Positions 37,186 through 44,929 of a stretch of DNA of 46,764 bases are shown in pieces. The translations under genes and the position numbers were made by a program. The notes below the pieces were generated by a model. The model saw only the letters and a list, made by a program, of their open reading frames with translations, was not told where the DNA came from and searched no databases. The number at the start of each line of letters is the position of its first letter. Within the stretch, counting starts at the first letter, position 1. The DNA comes from Rhizobium nepotum 39/7 (GTDB lineage Bacteria > Pseudomonadota > Alphaproteobacteria > Rhizobiales > Rhizobiaceae): contig NZ_JWJH01000023.1 of assembly GCF_000949865.1 (NCBI RefSeq), positions 1 to 46,764 of the forward strand, given 5' to 3'.

Positions 37186-38718
37186 TCACTCCCCCGCGCT
37201 CTCCGCCGGCTTCGCCGCCTGCACTGCGGCCGGCAAACGCACCGGTTTCAGCATCAATGCTGCGGCAAGGCCGATGGCGGCCGTTGCGGCGGCTGCGAAG
37301 AACAGCGGCGTGAAGGCATCCGAATATAGGGCTGCAACCGCTGTCTGGGAGGCGGCGGGCAGTTCGGACAGCATCTTCGGCGTCAAGTCCTCAATCCTGC
37401 CGACGCCGGGAATGTTGGCGGATAGGCCCTTGAGGCTGGAGGTGATGATCGCCCCATAGACCGAGATGGCGATGGCGGCACCACCCATGCGGGTCAGCGT
37501 CACCGCGCCGCTGGCCGCGCCGATATCCGCCTTCGGTGCGGAATTCTGTACACCGATGATCGGTGCCTGCTGGCCGAGGCCGACGGCGAAACCCTGTACC
37601 AGCATCAGCACGCCGATCACCACCAGCGGCGTTCCGGCATGGACCTGCGTGAAACAAAGCATGGCGAGAACATTGATCGTCAGCCCCGCCACCGAAAACG
37701 GCTTGTAGACGCCGGTGATCGAGATCAGCCGCCCCGCCGACAGCGAGCCCATGACGATGCCGCCGGTGACCGCGATGAAGAAAAGCCCGGCATGGGAGGG
37801 GGAAAGGCCGGTCGTCGTTTGCAGGAACAGGGCATAATAATTGACCATGCCGATGCCGATGCCGCCGCTGGTCAGCGAAACGATCATCAACAGCGGAAAG
37901 GTGCTGTCCTTGAAGAGCCTGAGCGGCACCACGGGTTCCGGCGCGCGGCGTTCCACCTGCACCCAAAGGAAGGCGGCGATGACGGCGAAAGCGATGATGC
38001 CGAGGCTGGGACCCGCGATAAGCGAACCGAACAATTGGCTGCTGTCGGCCCAGAAGACCACGCTTGCGATCGTCGCCGCAAGCAGGACGGCGCCGAGATA
38101 ATCGATCTTCGGCTGGCGTGCGGGACGGCGGTAGGGCAGCAGGAAGACCAGGCCGGTGATGACGATAAGCCCGAGCGGCAGGTTGATGAGGAAGATCGAC
38201 CGCCAGCCGAACAGATCGCTCATCGTGCCGCCGAGGATCGGCCCGACACTGCCGGACGCCATGATGGCGAGACTGGAATAGCTCTGGTAGCGGGCTCTTT
38301 CACGCGGCTCGAACAGATCCGCATTGACGGAGAAGATGGAGACCATGATGCCGCCGCCGCCAAGGCCCTGAAGCACGCGGGCCGCGATCAGGCTATCCAT
38401 CGACCAGGCCAGCCCGCAGGCGAGCGAACCGACCGTGAAGATGATGACCGCCGCGATCATCACGTATTTTCGCCCGAACAGGTCTCCGAGCTTGCCATAG
38501 ACCGGCATGACCGCGCTGGTCGCCAGAAGATAGGCCGAGCCGATCCAGCCGAAACGCTCCAGCGCGCCGAACTCGCCGACGATGGTGGGAAGTGCTGTCG
38601 ATACGATCTGGTTGTCGAGCGTCGCCATGAACATGGCCAGCATCAGAAACAGAAAGACGATGAGCCTGCGCCGATGATCCGACACAAGCGGCGCCACGGG
38701 GGCAGCGGACATATCCAT
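37186..38718 (-). CDS. MFS drug exporter, DHA2 (EmrB/QacA) family
   Basis: Inner-membrane proton antiporter of 510 residues with about 14 hydrophobic segments. Family motifs: LDNQIVSTALPTI in helix 1 (motif D1 type), GKLGDLFGRKYVMI (motif A), ARVLQGLGGGGIM (motif B), and GPILGGTMSDLFGWRSIFLINLPLG (motif C with its extension). No EmrA-like membrane-fusion partner is adjacent. It exports drugs or other amphipathic compounds. It is divergent from the MarR regulator at 38862, and two operator-like sites lie between them. Confidence 0.93.
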   Translation of the reverse strand: MDMSAAPVAPLVSDHRRRLIVFLFLMLAMFMATLDNQIVSTALPTIVGEFGALERFGWIGSAYLLATSAVMPVYGKLGDLFGRKYVMIAAVIIFTVGSLACGLAWSMDSLIAARVLQGLGGGGIMVSIFSVNADLFEPRERARYQSYSSLAIMASGSVGPILGGTMSDLFGWRSIFLINLPLGLIVITGLVFLLPYRRPARQPKIDYLGAVLLAATIASVVFWADSSQLFGSLIAGPSLGIIAFAVIAAFLWVQVERRAPEPVVPLRLFKDSTFPLLMIVSLTSGGIGIGMVNYYALFLQTTTGLSPSHAGLFFIAVTGGIVMGSLSAGRLISITGVYKPFSVAGLTINVLAMLCFTQVHAGTPLVVIGVLMLVQGFAVGLGQQAPIIGVQNSAPKADIGAASGAVTLTRMGGAAIAISVYGAIITSSLKGLSANIPGVGRIEDLTPKMLSELPAASQTAVAALYSDAFTPLFFAAAATAAIGLAAALMLKPVRLPAAVQAAKPAESAGE

Positions 38719-38765
38719 GAAAAAATCTCGTAGGGTTTCGGCGGTTTTGCCGGGACAATTTGTGT

Positions 38766-38818
38766 GCTATTAGCATATATATGTCAATAGCAAGTTTTTG
38801 ACATATGCGCTAATAGCG
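38766..38818. promoter_or_regulatory. Two mirror-image MarR operator/promoter sites
   Basis: Site 1 (38766-38791): GCTATT-ag-CATATATATG-tc-AATAGC, a 26 bp near-palindrome. Site 2 (38797-38818) is the inverted copy TTTGACATATGCGCTAATAGCG. Each carries TTGACA oriented towards one of the divergent genes (minus strand 38787-38782; plus strand 38798-38803), so a bound repressor would cover both -35 boxes. Confidence 0.65.
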
Positions 38819-38861
38819 CTAGATGTGATCGCAAAATTGGCAAGGAAAGGAGCGGTTGAGC

Positions 38862-39377
38862 GTGGCGACTGAGGAAGACTGGAACGAGGATCTGCCCGAA
38901 GACATAAAGCGTATCGGCAATACGATGACGCGCATGCGCATCATGATCGGACGGCGCATGATCGGCCGCATGGCGCTTGCCAAGGTGGCTCCGGGTCTCG
39001 AACTCTCCCATATCGACGTTCTTGATATATTGCGCCGCGCGGAAGGCGATGTAACCGTTGGCGCGATTGCCGAGGGCATGCGCATCGACCCCTCGCGCGG
39101 CAGCCGGGTGGTGGCGGATATGGTCGGGCGCGGTCTGCTCAAACGCGGCGTCTCGCAGGAGGATGCCCGCCGCAGCATCGTCGAGATCACCCCGCTTGGC
39201 ACCAGCCTGCTGCAGGAGATGCGCCGGACCAAGATGAGCGTCATCAAGGATGTGATGGATGGCTGGCCGGCGGAGGATGTCGAGACATTCGCACGCCTTT
39301 TCGAGCGGTTCATCGACCGTTTCGAGCACCGGCTCTCCCCGGACGCGGACTTCCTGACGGATCAGAAAAAATCATAG
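38862..39377 (+). CDS. MarR-family transcriptional regulator
   Basis: Regulator of about 171 residues. The HTH and wing are VGAIAEGMRIDPSRGSRVVADMVGRGLLKRGVSQEDARRSIVEIT (about 64-110), flanked by long dimerisation helices (NTMTRMRIMIGRRMIGRMALAKV and a C-terminal ETFARLFERFIDRFEHR). No cysteines are seen near the N terminus, so ligand binding rather than thiol chemistry is likely. The start codon is GTG at 38862 or TTG at 38856; AAGGAAAGGAG fits the GTG slightly better. It probably represses both itself and the divergent DHA2 exporter. Confidence 0.9.
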   Translation: MATEEDWNEDLPEDIKRIGNTMTRMRIMIGRRMIGRMALAKVAPGLELSHIDVLDILRRAEGDVTVGAIAEGMRIDPSRGSRVVADMVGRGLLKRGVSQEDARRSIVEITPLGTSLLQEMRRTKMSVIKDVMDGWPAEDVETFARLFERFIDRFEHRLSPDADFLTDQKKS

Positions 39378-39458
39378 CTGACCCCGCCGTCCGCAACTTC
39401 ACTTTAAATGGGCGAAACCTTAACGTGCCGCCAGCGAAAAGATAAAAGGGTGACTTCG

Positions 39459-40118
39459 ATGTTGACGATTTACGGTGTCTATCGTTCCCGCGCTACGCGC
39501 ACGCTCTGGCTTGCGGGGGAACTGGGCATGGAATTCAAGCATGTGCCTGTCGTGCAGGCCCGCCGCCTTGCCGATCCCCTGGCCACGGACGCGCCGCTCA
39601 ACACACTGTCCCCCGCCTTCCTCGCCATCAACCCAATGGGCACCATTCCCTGCATCGAGGATGACGGTATGGTGCTTTACGAATCCATGGCCATCAATCT
39701 CTATCTCGCCCGCAAATATGGCGGGCCGCTTGCCCCGGTCGATCTGAAGGAAGATGCGGCGATGCTGCAATGGTCCTTCTTCGCCGCAACCGAAGTTGAA
39801 ATCAATTCGCTGAAGATTTCCTCCGCCGTCGCCGAAGGGCTGTCGGAAGGCGATACCGGCAGGGCGGTGATCGACGTCGCCGCGCGTCTGCTCAGGCGAC
39901 CCTTCCGGGTGCTGGAACAGCATCTTTCCAGCCATGATTATCTGGTGGGTGACCGTTTTACCGTCGCCGATCTCAACGCGGCGGAAATCGTCCGTTACGC
40001 GCAGGGCCATCAGCCGCTGTTTGACGCCCATCCGGCGCTTAAAGCCTGGCTGGAGCGCTGCCAGGCCCGCACAGCCTTCAAGTCCATGTGGGATAGCCGC
40101 ACAGCCGAGGCGGCGTGA
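39459..40118 (+). CDS. Glutathione S-transferase family protein
   Basis: Cytosolic GST of 219 residues. The thioredoxin-like N domain begins [30 protein letters not shown], with Ser10 or Arg11 in the position of the catalytic residue. The glutathione-binding [31 protein letters not shown] segment is well kept. The all-helical C domain has [23 protein letters not shown]. The start at 39459 agrees with the family and an AAAAGGG ribosome site. It follows the MarR gene by 81 bp on the same strand and may be cotranscribed. The electrophile substrate is unknown. Confidence 0.93.
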   Translation: MLTIYGVYRSRATRTLWLAGELGMEFKHVPVVQARRLADPLATDAPLNTLSPAFLAINPMGTIPCIEDDGMVLYESMAINLYLARKYGGPLAPVDLKEDAAMLQWSFFAATEVEINSLKISSAVAEGLSEGDTGRAVIDVAARLLRRPFRVLEQHLSSHDYLVGDRFTVADLNAAEIVRYAQGHQPLFDAHPALKAWLERCQARTAFKSMWDSRTAEAA

Positions 40119-40162
40119 GCGAAGGAGATAGATGGGGATAGTTGGCAGACCTCTCTCCGCAC

Positions 40163-40253
40163 TCGACGTCATCCTCGGGCCTGTCCCGAGGATCTGCAAC
40201 CTCTAGATTTTACGAGATGTGATTGGATCCTCGGGACAAGCCCGAGGATGACG
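40163..40253. repeat. Palindromic intergenic repeat element, type B copy 2
   Basis: About 91 bp. The outer arms are GTCATCCTCGGGCCTGTCCCGAGG and CCTCGGGACAAGCCCGAGGATGAC. Same orientation and order as 26561-26652 (CTGCAAC box, ATTTTA centre, GTGATTGGATCC). It lies between two convergent GST genes and could act as a bidirectional terminator or mRNA protector. Confidence 0.8.
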
Positions 40254-40272
40254 AAGCAAGCTTTTTAGCACA

Positions 40273-40893
40273 TCAACCCTTCTCGCCCGCCAGCGCTCTC
40301 TGAACCGCAGGCCGCTCACCCATGCGCCGGAAATGGTCGTGCACCTTGGGGAAGCGGGCGATATCCACGCCGTCACTTTCCAGCCAGCCGGACATGACGA
40401 AAAGATAGGGATCGGCGACCGAATAAGCGGTGCCCAGAACCCACGGGCCATGCAGCATGCCGTGCTCGATCAGTTCGAAACAATCGGTCATGGTCTGCGG
40501 CACCTTCGCCTTCATGTCCGCCAACGAGCTGTCCTCGCTGGCCCAGCGACTGCCGCGTCGACCATGCGCGTGGGCGACATGCACAGTCGACGCGATGAAG
40601 ACGTTGAAGGATTGCATCAGGGCGAATTCATAGGGGTCGTCCAGCGGCGCGAGTTTCTTTTCCGGGGCCATCTGCGCAATGAAGGCGAGAATGGCGGGCG
40701 TTTCGGTCAACACTCCGCTGGCCGTTGCCAGTGCCGGCACGCGACCCTTCGGATTGATCTTCAGGAATGTCTCGGAGCGTTGCTCGCCCTCGGCGAAATT
40801 GACGCGTCGGGCCGTGTAGGGCAGCCCGGATTCCTCAAGCACGATATGGCTGGCGCGAGAGCAGGAACCGGGAGAGAAAAACAGCGTGAACAT
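40273..40893 (-). CDS. Glutathione S-transferase family protein
   Basis: GST of 206 residues. The N domain FTLFFSPGSCSRASHIVLEESGLPYTARRVNF has the SPGSCS segment of the beta-class GSTs, in which Cys10 binds glutathione. The KINPKGRVPALATASGVLTETPAILAFIAQMAPEKKL block and the C-domain VLGTAYSVADPYLFVMSGWLES follow. The length and the cysteine favour a bacterial beta-class enzyme. It converges on the other GST across a palindromic repeat. Sequence similarity between the two GSTs is low, so they are not a recent duplication. Confidence 0.93.
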   Translation of the reverse strand: MFTLFFSPGSCSRASHIVLEESGLPYTARRVNFAEGEQRSETFLKINPKGRVPALATASGVLTETPAILAFIAQMAPEKKLAPLDDPYEFALMQSFNVFIASTVHVAHAHGRRGSRWASEDSSLADMKAKVPQTMTDCFELIEHGMLHGPWVLGTAYSVADPYLFVMSGWLESDGVDIARFPKVHDHFRRMGERPAVQRALAGEKG

Positions 40894-40895
40894 GG

Positions 40896-41039
40896 ATGTG
40901 CGACCTCCAAAGCAATGAAGACGCCCACTTCCTCATATTGCGGACGCCGCCCCCTGACAGCGGCAAATGGCTCGGCCATGCCGCGCAGGGGCAGGCCATC
41001 ATCATGCCGGTGACCGGTCGCGTCAAAGGTTATTTCTAA
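40896..41039 (+). CDS. Possible small ORF of 47 codons
   Basis: An ATG-to-TAA frame that fills the gap between the GST and asparaginase genes. It reads MCDLQSNEDAHFLILR and ends IIMPVTGRVKGYF. Codon use is gene-like (GC-rich third positions), but no ribosome site is visible and the start abuts the divergent GST start. It overlaps the asparaginase stop by 4 bp. It may be a real small protein, a remnant or chance. I do not recognise it. Confidence 0.25.
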   Translation: MCDLQSNEDAHFLILRTPPPDSGKWLGHAAQGQAIIMPVTGRVKGYF

Positions 41040-42034
41040 AGACCGACCACGCGGATATCGCCGACATGAATGCCGTTCCAGTTGCGCATCTGCCGGTTTG
41101 CCATACCGCTAAGAGCCTGCTGCTCGGCGCTGCCCTCGTCGAAATACCGGGCGAGCAATGCCGAGATCATCGCTTCGGCCGCTCGCGTCGTGCCGTCTTC
41201 GCATTTCACAGCCATGGCGATGCCCTTTTCCGGCAAAGCCGCCACGAAGACACCTTCCGCGCCGGTCTTGGCGAAAATCCTGCCCGGCGCAACCTGCATC
41301 AGCCGGGTGCAGGCGCGGCCGGTGCCCGCCACATAAAACGGTTCCGCCATGCAGGCCTCGATAAGGCGGCGGGAGGCTTTGGCTCGCTCCGCTTCCAGCC
41401 CCCTGCCCGTCGCCATCCTGGCAAAACCATGCGCCAGCCCCTTCAGCGGCACGGCATAGGTTGGGATGGAGCAGCCGTCCACGCCGCAATTGTCGTGGCC
41501 GAGCGCCGCACCCGTCAGGCTTTCCATCGTCGCGCGGATTTCCCGCTGCAGGGGGTGATCGTAACCGACATAGCCCTTGGGATCCGTGCCGGTATGGCAG
41601 CAGGCGCAGATGAAGCCGGAATGCTTGCCGGAGCAATTATTGTGAAGCGCTGTCGGCTTTTCCAGCGTGCGGGCCTGATGGATGATGGTCTTCTGGTCGG
41701 AAGACCAATGCGCGCCGCATTCCAGCGTATCGACATCCCTGCCCGCCTTGGCGAGCATGGCAGCGGCGAGTTCCACATGCGCGTCCTCGCCGGAATGGGA
41801 GGAACAGGCAAACGCCAGTTCGCGATTGCCGAAACCATAGGCGTCCGCCGCACCGCTTTCCACCAGCGGCAGGGCCTGCATGGCCTTGCAGGCCGAACGC
41901 GGGAAGATGCCGCGCTCGACATCGCCCACCGACAACAGCACGCCACCATCGCCATCCACCACCACGGCAAGGCCCTGATGGTGGCTTTCGACGAGGTTTC
42001 CCCTGACGACTTCGACGGTAACGGAATTGTTCAT
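41036..42034 (-). CDS. ansA: Class 3 L-asparaginase (Rhizobium etli AnsA/ReAV type)
   Basis: A 332-residue asparaginase unrelated to the E. coli enzymes. Residues reported to be essential in R. etli ReAV have counterparts here: Ser47 and Lys50 (PRSACKAMQ), Ser79 (CSSHSGED), the metal-site Cys134 and Lys137 (HNNCSGKHSG) and Cys188 (DNCGVDGCS), and Lys256 (FAKTGAEG). It hydrolyses L-asparagine to aspartate and ammonia in the cytoplasm. The start at 42034 has TGAGG as ribosome site. It stands alone and lacks the transport and aspartase genes (ansP, ansB) found beside ansA in R. etli. It is divergent from the DUF3750 gene. Confidence 0.93.
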   Translation of the reverse strand: MNNSVTVEVVRGNLVESHHQGLAVVVDGDGGVLLSVGDVERGIFPRSACKAMQALPLVESGAADAYGFGNRELAFACSSHSGEDAHVELAAAMLAKAGRDVDTLECGAHWSSDQKTIIHQARTLEKPTALHNNCSGKHSGFICACCHTGTDPKGYVGYDHPLQREIRATMESLTGAALGHDNCGVDGCSIPTYAVPLKGLAHGFARMATGRGLEAERAKASRRLIEACMAEPFYVAGTGRACTRLMQVAPGRIFAKTGAEGVFVAALPEKGIAMAVKCEDGTTRAAEAMISALLARYFDEGSAEQQALSGMANRQMRNWNGIHVGDIRVVGL

Positions 42035-42107
42035 CTTTGCAGCCTCAAAAAATTCTGATTTCATGCTGTTGATAGCGCAATTGATTTTTCGGTGCACGGG
42101 GCTATCA

Positions 42108-42860
42108 GTGAAATTTGCAAAACGTCTGCTGCTGGCGATTGCCATTATCTACCTGCTTCCAGCACTGGCGTCGGCTGGGTTGTGGGCCATGCGGGACCAT
42201 CCGCAGGGCTGGCGCGACGCCCGCTGGTCGTCCTCCGGCACTCTTCCGCAAGCCAGCGCCGACGGTGAGGCAGCGGTTTACGTGTTCTCCGCCATGACCG
42301 GCGGCTTCAAGGGCTCGGTTGCCAGCCATGCCTGGATCGTGCTGAAAAAGCCGGGCGCGACGGCTTATGACCGCTACGACAAGGTGGGCTGGGGCACGCC
42401 GATCCGCCGCAATGGCTATGCGGCGGATGCGTTCTGGTACTCCAACACGCCACGTCAGGTCGTGGCCATCCACGGCGCCGAGGCGGAAAAGCTGATCCCG
42501 AAGATCGAACAGGCTATTGCCGATTATCCCTATGGCAGACCGGGCGGTTACCGCATCTATCCCGGACCGAACTCGAACACCTTCGTCGCCCATGTGCTGC
42601 GCAGCGTGCCGGAACTCGGCGTGGTGCTGCCATCAGACGCGGTGGGGCGTGACTATCTGCCGAACGGCGCGTTTTATCATGTTGCCGACGACTGGAAGGA
42701 TGCGAGCGTTTCGCTTGGCGGCCTGTTCGGCATTTCGGCAGGTGCGCGCAGCGGCTTCGAGGTCAATTTCCTCGGTCTGGTCGCGGGCGTCGATTTCAGC
42801 CGCCCTGGCGTGAAAATACCGGGGCTCGGCTATTTCGGAGTGGCCGGTAGCCGCGTCTGA
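42108..42860 (+). CDS. DUF3750-family membrane-anchored protein
   Basis: A 250-residue protein of the DUF3750 family. A single N-terminal membrane helix or signal anchor (FAKRLLLAIAIIYLLPALASAGLWAM) is followed by a soluble, probably periplasmic domain: VYVFSAMTGGFKGSVASHAWIVLKK, then YDRYDKVGWGTPIRRNGYAADAFWYSN, YPYGRPGGYRIYPGPNSNTFVAHVLRSVPEL, and a glycine-rich end. The HAWI and NSNTFVAH elements resemble papain-like NlpC/P60-type folds, but no enzyme activity is shown. The start is either GTG at 42108, used here because the family begins at the basic KR before the helix, or ATG at 42063. Confidence 0.82.
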   Translation: MKFAKRLLLAIAIIYLLPALASAGLWAMRDHPQGWRDARWSSSGTLPQASADGEAAVYVFSAMTGGFKGSVASHAWIVLKKPGATAYDRYDKVGWGTPIRRNGYAADAFWYSNTPRQVVAIHGAEAEKLIPKIEQAIADYPYGRPGGYRIYPGPNSNTFVAHVLRSVPELGVVLPSDAVGRDYLPNGAFYHVADDWKDASVSLGGLFGISAGARSGFEVNFLGLVAGVDFSRPGVKIPGLGYFGVAGSRV

Positions 42861-42865
42861 CGCCC

Positions 42866-44209
42866 TCAGGCATCGGCGGCATGACTGGCCCTTTTTGCGC
42901 GGATGGCCTGAGCGATGAAAACACGCGACAGGCCGTGATAGAGCGGCTCGCGGGAAAACAGGCGGGAGGTCAGATATCCGAGCATCGATGCCGCCATGAT
43001 CGGGATTACCCCTTCGTGATTGCCGGTCATTTCGAGGATGATGACGAAAGCCGTCATCGGCGCCTGCACCACGCCTGCGAAATACCCCGCCATGCCGACA
43101 ATGGCGCCAAGGCCGATGCTGGTGCCGAGCAAGGTGGCCATGGTGCTGCCGAAGCCCGCGCCCACCGATAGCGACGGCGCGAAAATGCCGCCGGGAATAC
43201 CCGACATCATCGCAAGGAAAGTCGCGGCCAGCTTTTCGATGAAGAAGAAGGCCGGCGCGGCCTGTCCCTCGATCGCGGCCCGTGCCTGTTCGTAGCCCGT
43301 TCCGAAGGTTGCACCGCCTGTCGCTATACCGATAACGGCGGAGGCAAGGCCGCAGGCTGCGGCGACCGCCAGCATCCGCCTCAACGGCATGGTCTGCGCG
43401 AAGCGGCGGATGCGGGCGGAAAGACGCAACGCCCCGGCGCTGAAAAGCGCGCCGAACGCACCGCCGCCAACGCCGCAGATCAGCACCAGAAGCCAGTCCC
43501 GCATCGTTTGCGCCATGACGGAACTCGCGCCGAAATAGGTATAGCTGCCAACCAGCGCCAGCGAGGCGAGGCCGGACAGAATGACGGCGGTCAGGACGAG
43601 ACCGTTGGCGCGGGATTCGTAGGTCTTGCTCATCTCCTCGATGGCGAAGACGATGCCCGCGAGCGGCGTGTTGAAGGCGGCGGCAATGCCCGCCGCCGAT
43701 CCGGCCAGAATGAGACCTTTCGCCTGCGCCATGCCGCCCCAGCGCGCCGCCTGTAACATGATGGAGGCACCGACCTGAACCGTCGGCCCCTCACGCCCGA
43801 TCGAGGCCCCGCACAAAAGACCGGCCACCGTCAGCACGACCTTTCCGAAGGCGAGTTTCAATGACAGAAGCCGCGAACGATCCTCATCGTCACGCAGGTG
43901 CCGCGCAGCAATCGCCTGCGGAATACCGCTGCCGCCGGCATTGGGAAAAACCGTCAATGCCAGCCAGGCGCAAAGCGTGAAACCGAGCGGCGTTATGACA
44001 AGCGGCAACAGGAACGCCCATTCACCGGAAGAGGTCGCGGCAAAGAAAAGATGCTGGGCACGGTCTGCCGCCCATGCGAACCCAACGCTGATGACCCCCA
44101 CTGCGAGCGCGCCGATCCAGAAAACCGCTCTCGGTTTCCACACCCGCCAGGAACCCCAGACGACACGGGAACGGCGGAGCATCTTCAGCTTCTTGTAATC
44201 GACGGGCAT
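42866..44209 (-). CDS. ClC-family chloride channel/antiporter
   Basis: Membrane protein of 447 residues with the ClC fold. The anion-path motifs are present: GGSGIPQ (about 96-102), GREGPTVQVGA with the gating Glu near 138, and GIPGGIFAPSLSVGAGFG near 345. The IEEMSK pair near 193 includes the internal proton glutamate, so a Cl-/H+ exchange mechanism like E. coli ClcA is more likely than a pure channel. The start at 44209 (MPVDYKKLK) is chosen over a TTG 30 bases upstream. No CBS domains follow. It converges on the DUF3750 gene with a 5 bp gap. Confidence 0.93.
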   Translation of the reverse strand: MPVDYKKLKMLRRSRVVWGSWRVWKPRAVFWIGALAVGVISVGFAWAADRAQHLFFAATSSGEWAFLLPLVITPLGFTLCAWLALTVFPNAGGSGIPQAIAARHLRDDEDRSRLLSLKLAFGKVVLTVAGLLCGASIGREGPTVQVGASIMLQAARWGGMAQAKGLILAGSAAGIAAAFNTPLAGIVFAIEEMSKTYESRANGLVLTAVILSGLASLALVGSYTYFGASSVMAQTMRDWLLVLICGVGGGAFGALFSAGALRLSARIRRFAQTMPLRRMLAVAAACGLASAVIGIATGGATFGTGYEQARAAIEGQAAPAFFFIEKLAATFLAMMSGIPGGIFAPSLSVGAGFGSTMATLLGTSIGLGAIVGMAGYFAGVVQAPMTAFVIILEMTGNHEGVIPIMAASMLGYLTSRLFSREPLYHGLSRVFIAQAIRAKRASHAADA

Positions 44210-44357
44210 GGCGGTCCAGATCGGTAATTTTGGTATCAATGTATCCGGCGGGATGCCCGTTTATCTGCCGCGCGGGCATTGATTGCAAGTTTTGCGTTTG
44301 ACTTTACGTCTTGGGTCAGTGAAGATGCATCGCAATTGCAACGCAAAGAGATGATCC

Positions 44358-44630
44358 ATGAAAACGGCAAACCTTCCTTCGCTGCGGGTGACAGCGGATT
44401 TTCGTGAGGCGGCGGAAAGCGTGCTGAAAGACGGCGAGACGCTATCTTCCTTCGTTGAGGATTCCGTGCGCAGGCAGGTGGAGATCCGCAAATCGCAGGC
44501 GGAGTTTATCGCGCGTGGATTGGCCTCACTTGAGGAATCCAAACGAACCGGGATTTTTTACTCCGCAGAAGAGGTGCATGCCGAACTGAGGGCGATGCTC
44601 GCGGCAAAGAAAGCCGAGCGTAACAAGTGA
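44358..44630 (+). CDS. Antitoxin with ribbon-helix-helix-like N terminus
   Basis: Antitoxin of 90 residues. The N-terminal segment LPSLRVTADFREAAESVLKDGETLSSFVEDSVRRQVEIRKSQ fits a ribbon-helix-helix DNA-binding domain (YlcI/YnfO or CopG-like), and the C-terminal helix SAEEVHAELRAMLAAKKAER should wrap the toxin. It overlaps the toxin start (GTGA). It normally represses its own promoter. The 148 bp upstream, shared with the ClC gene, contain the SAM-like TTTGACTTTACGTC run that could be a -35 region. Confidence 0.88.
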   Translation: MKTANLPSLRVTADFREAAESVLKDGETLSSFVEDSVRRQVEIRKSQAEFIARGLASLEESKRTGIFYSAEEVHAELRAMLAAKKAERNK

Positions 44631-44926
44631 CGTTCAAGCTCCGGTACACGATTGCAGCCAGAGCGGACATAACACGGCTATACAATTTTCTTCTGGAGAG
44701 GGATTTTTCGACTGCGGAGAAAGCCGTCGACCGGATTATTGCCACAGTCGAAGGACTGAGCGAGTTTCCCTTCGCCTCACGCAAAGCACCGGGTGAGAAC
44801 GCGCTCTTACGGGAACTGCTCATTCCGTTCGGGTCCTCCGGCTACATCGCTCTCATCCAAATCGAAGACGCAGAAACGGTCTCCATCCTCGCGATCCGCC
44901 ACCAGCGCGAAGACGATTACCATTGA
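44627..44926 (+). CDS. RelE/ParE-family toxin
   Basis: Toxin of 99 residues with the ParE pattern: LRYTIAARADITRLYNFLLERDFSTAEKAVDRIIATVEGLSEFPFASRKAPG at the N terminus and IALIQIEDAETVSILAIRHQREDDYH at the end, in which the RHQRE block is conserved. It starts at a GTG that overlaps the antitoxin TGA, which couples translation to the antitoxin. ParE toxins inhibit gyrase; RelE relatives cleave mRNA. The sequence favours ParE. It ends 3 bp from the convergent betA stop. Confidence 0.92.
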   Translation: MTFKLRYTIAARADITRLYNFLLERDFSTAEKAVDRIIATVEGLSEFPFASRKAPGENALLRELLIPFGSSGYIALIQIEDAETVSILAIRHQREDDYH

Positions 44927-44929
44927 TCC

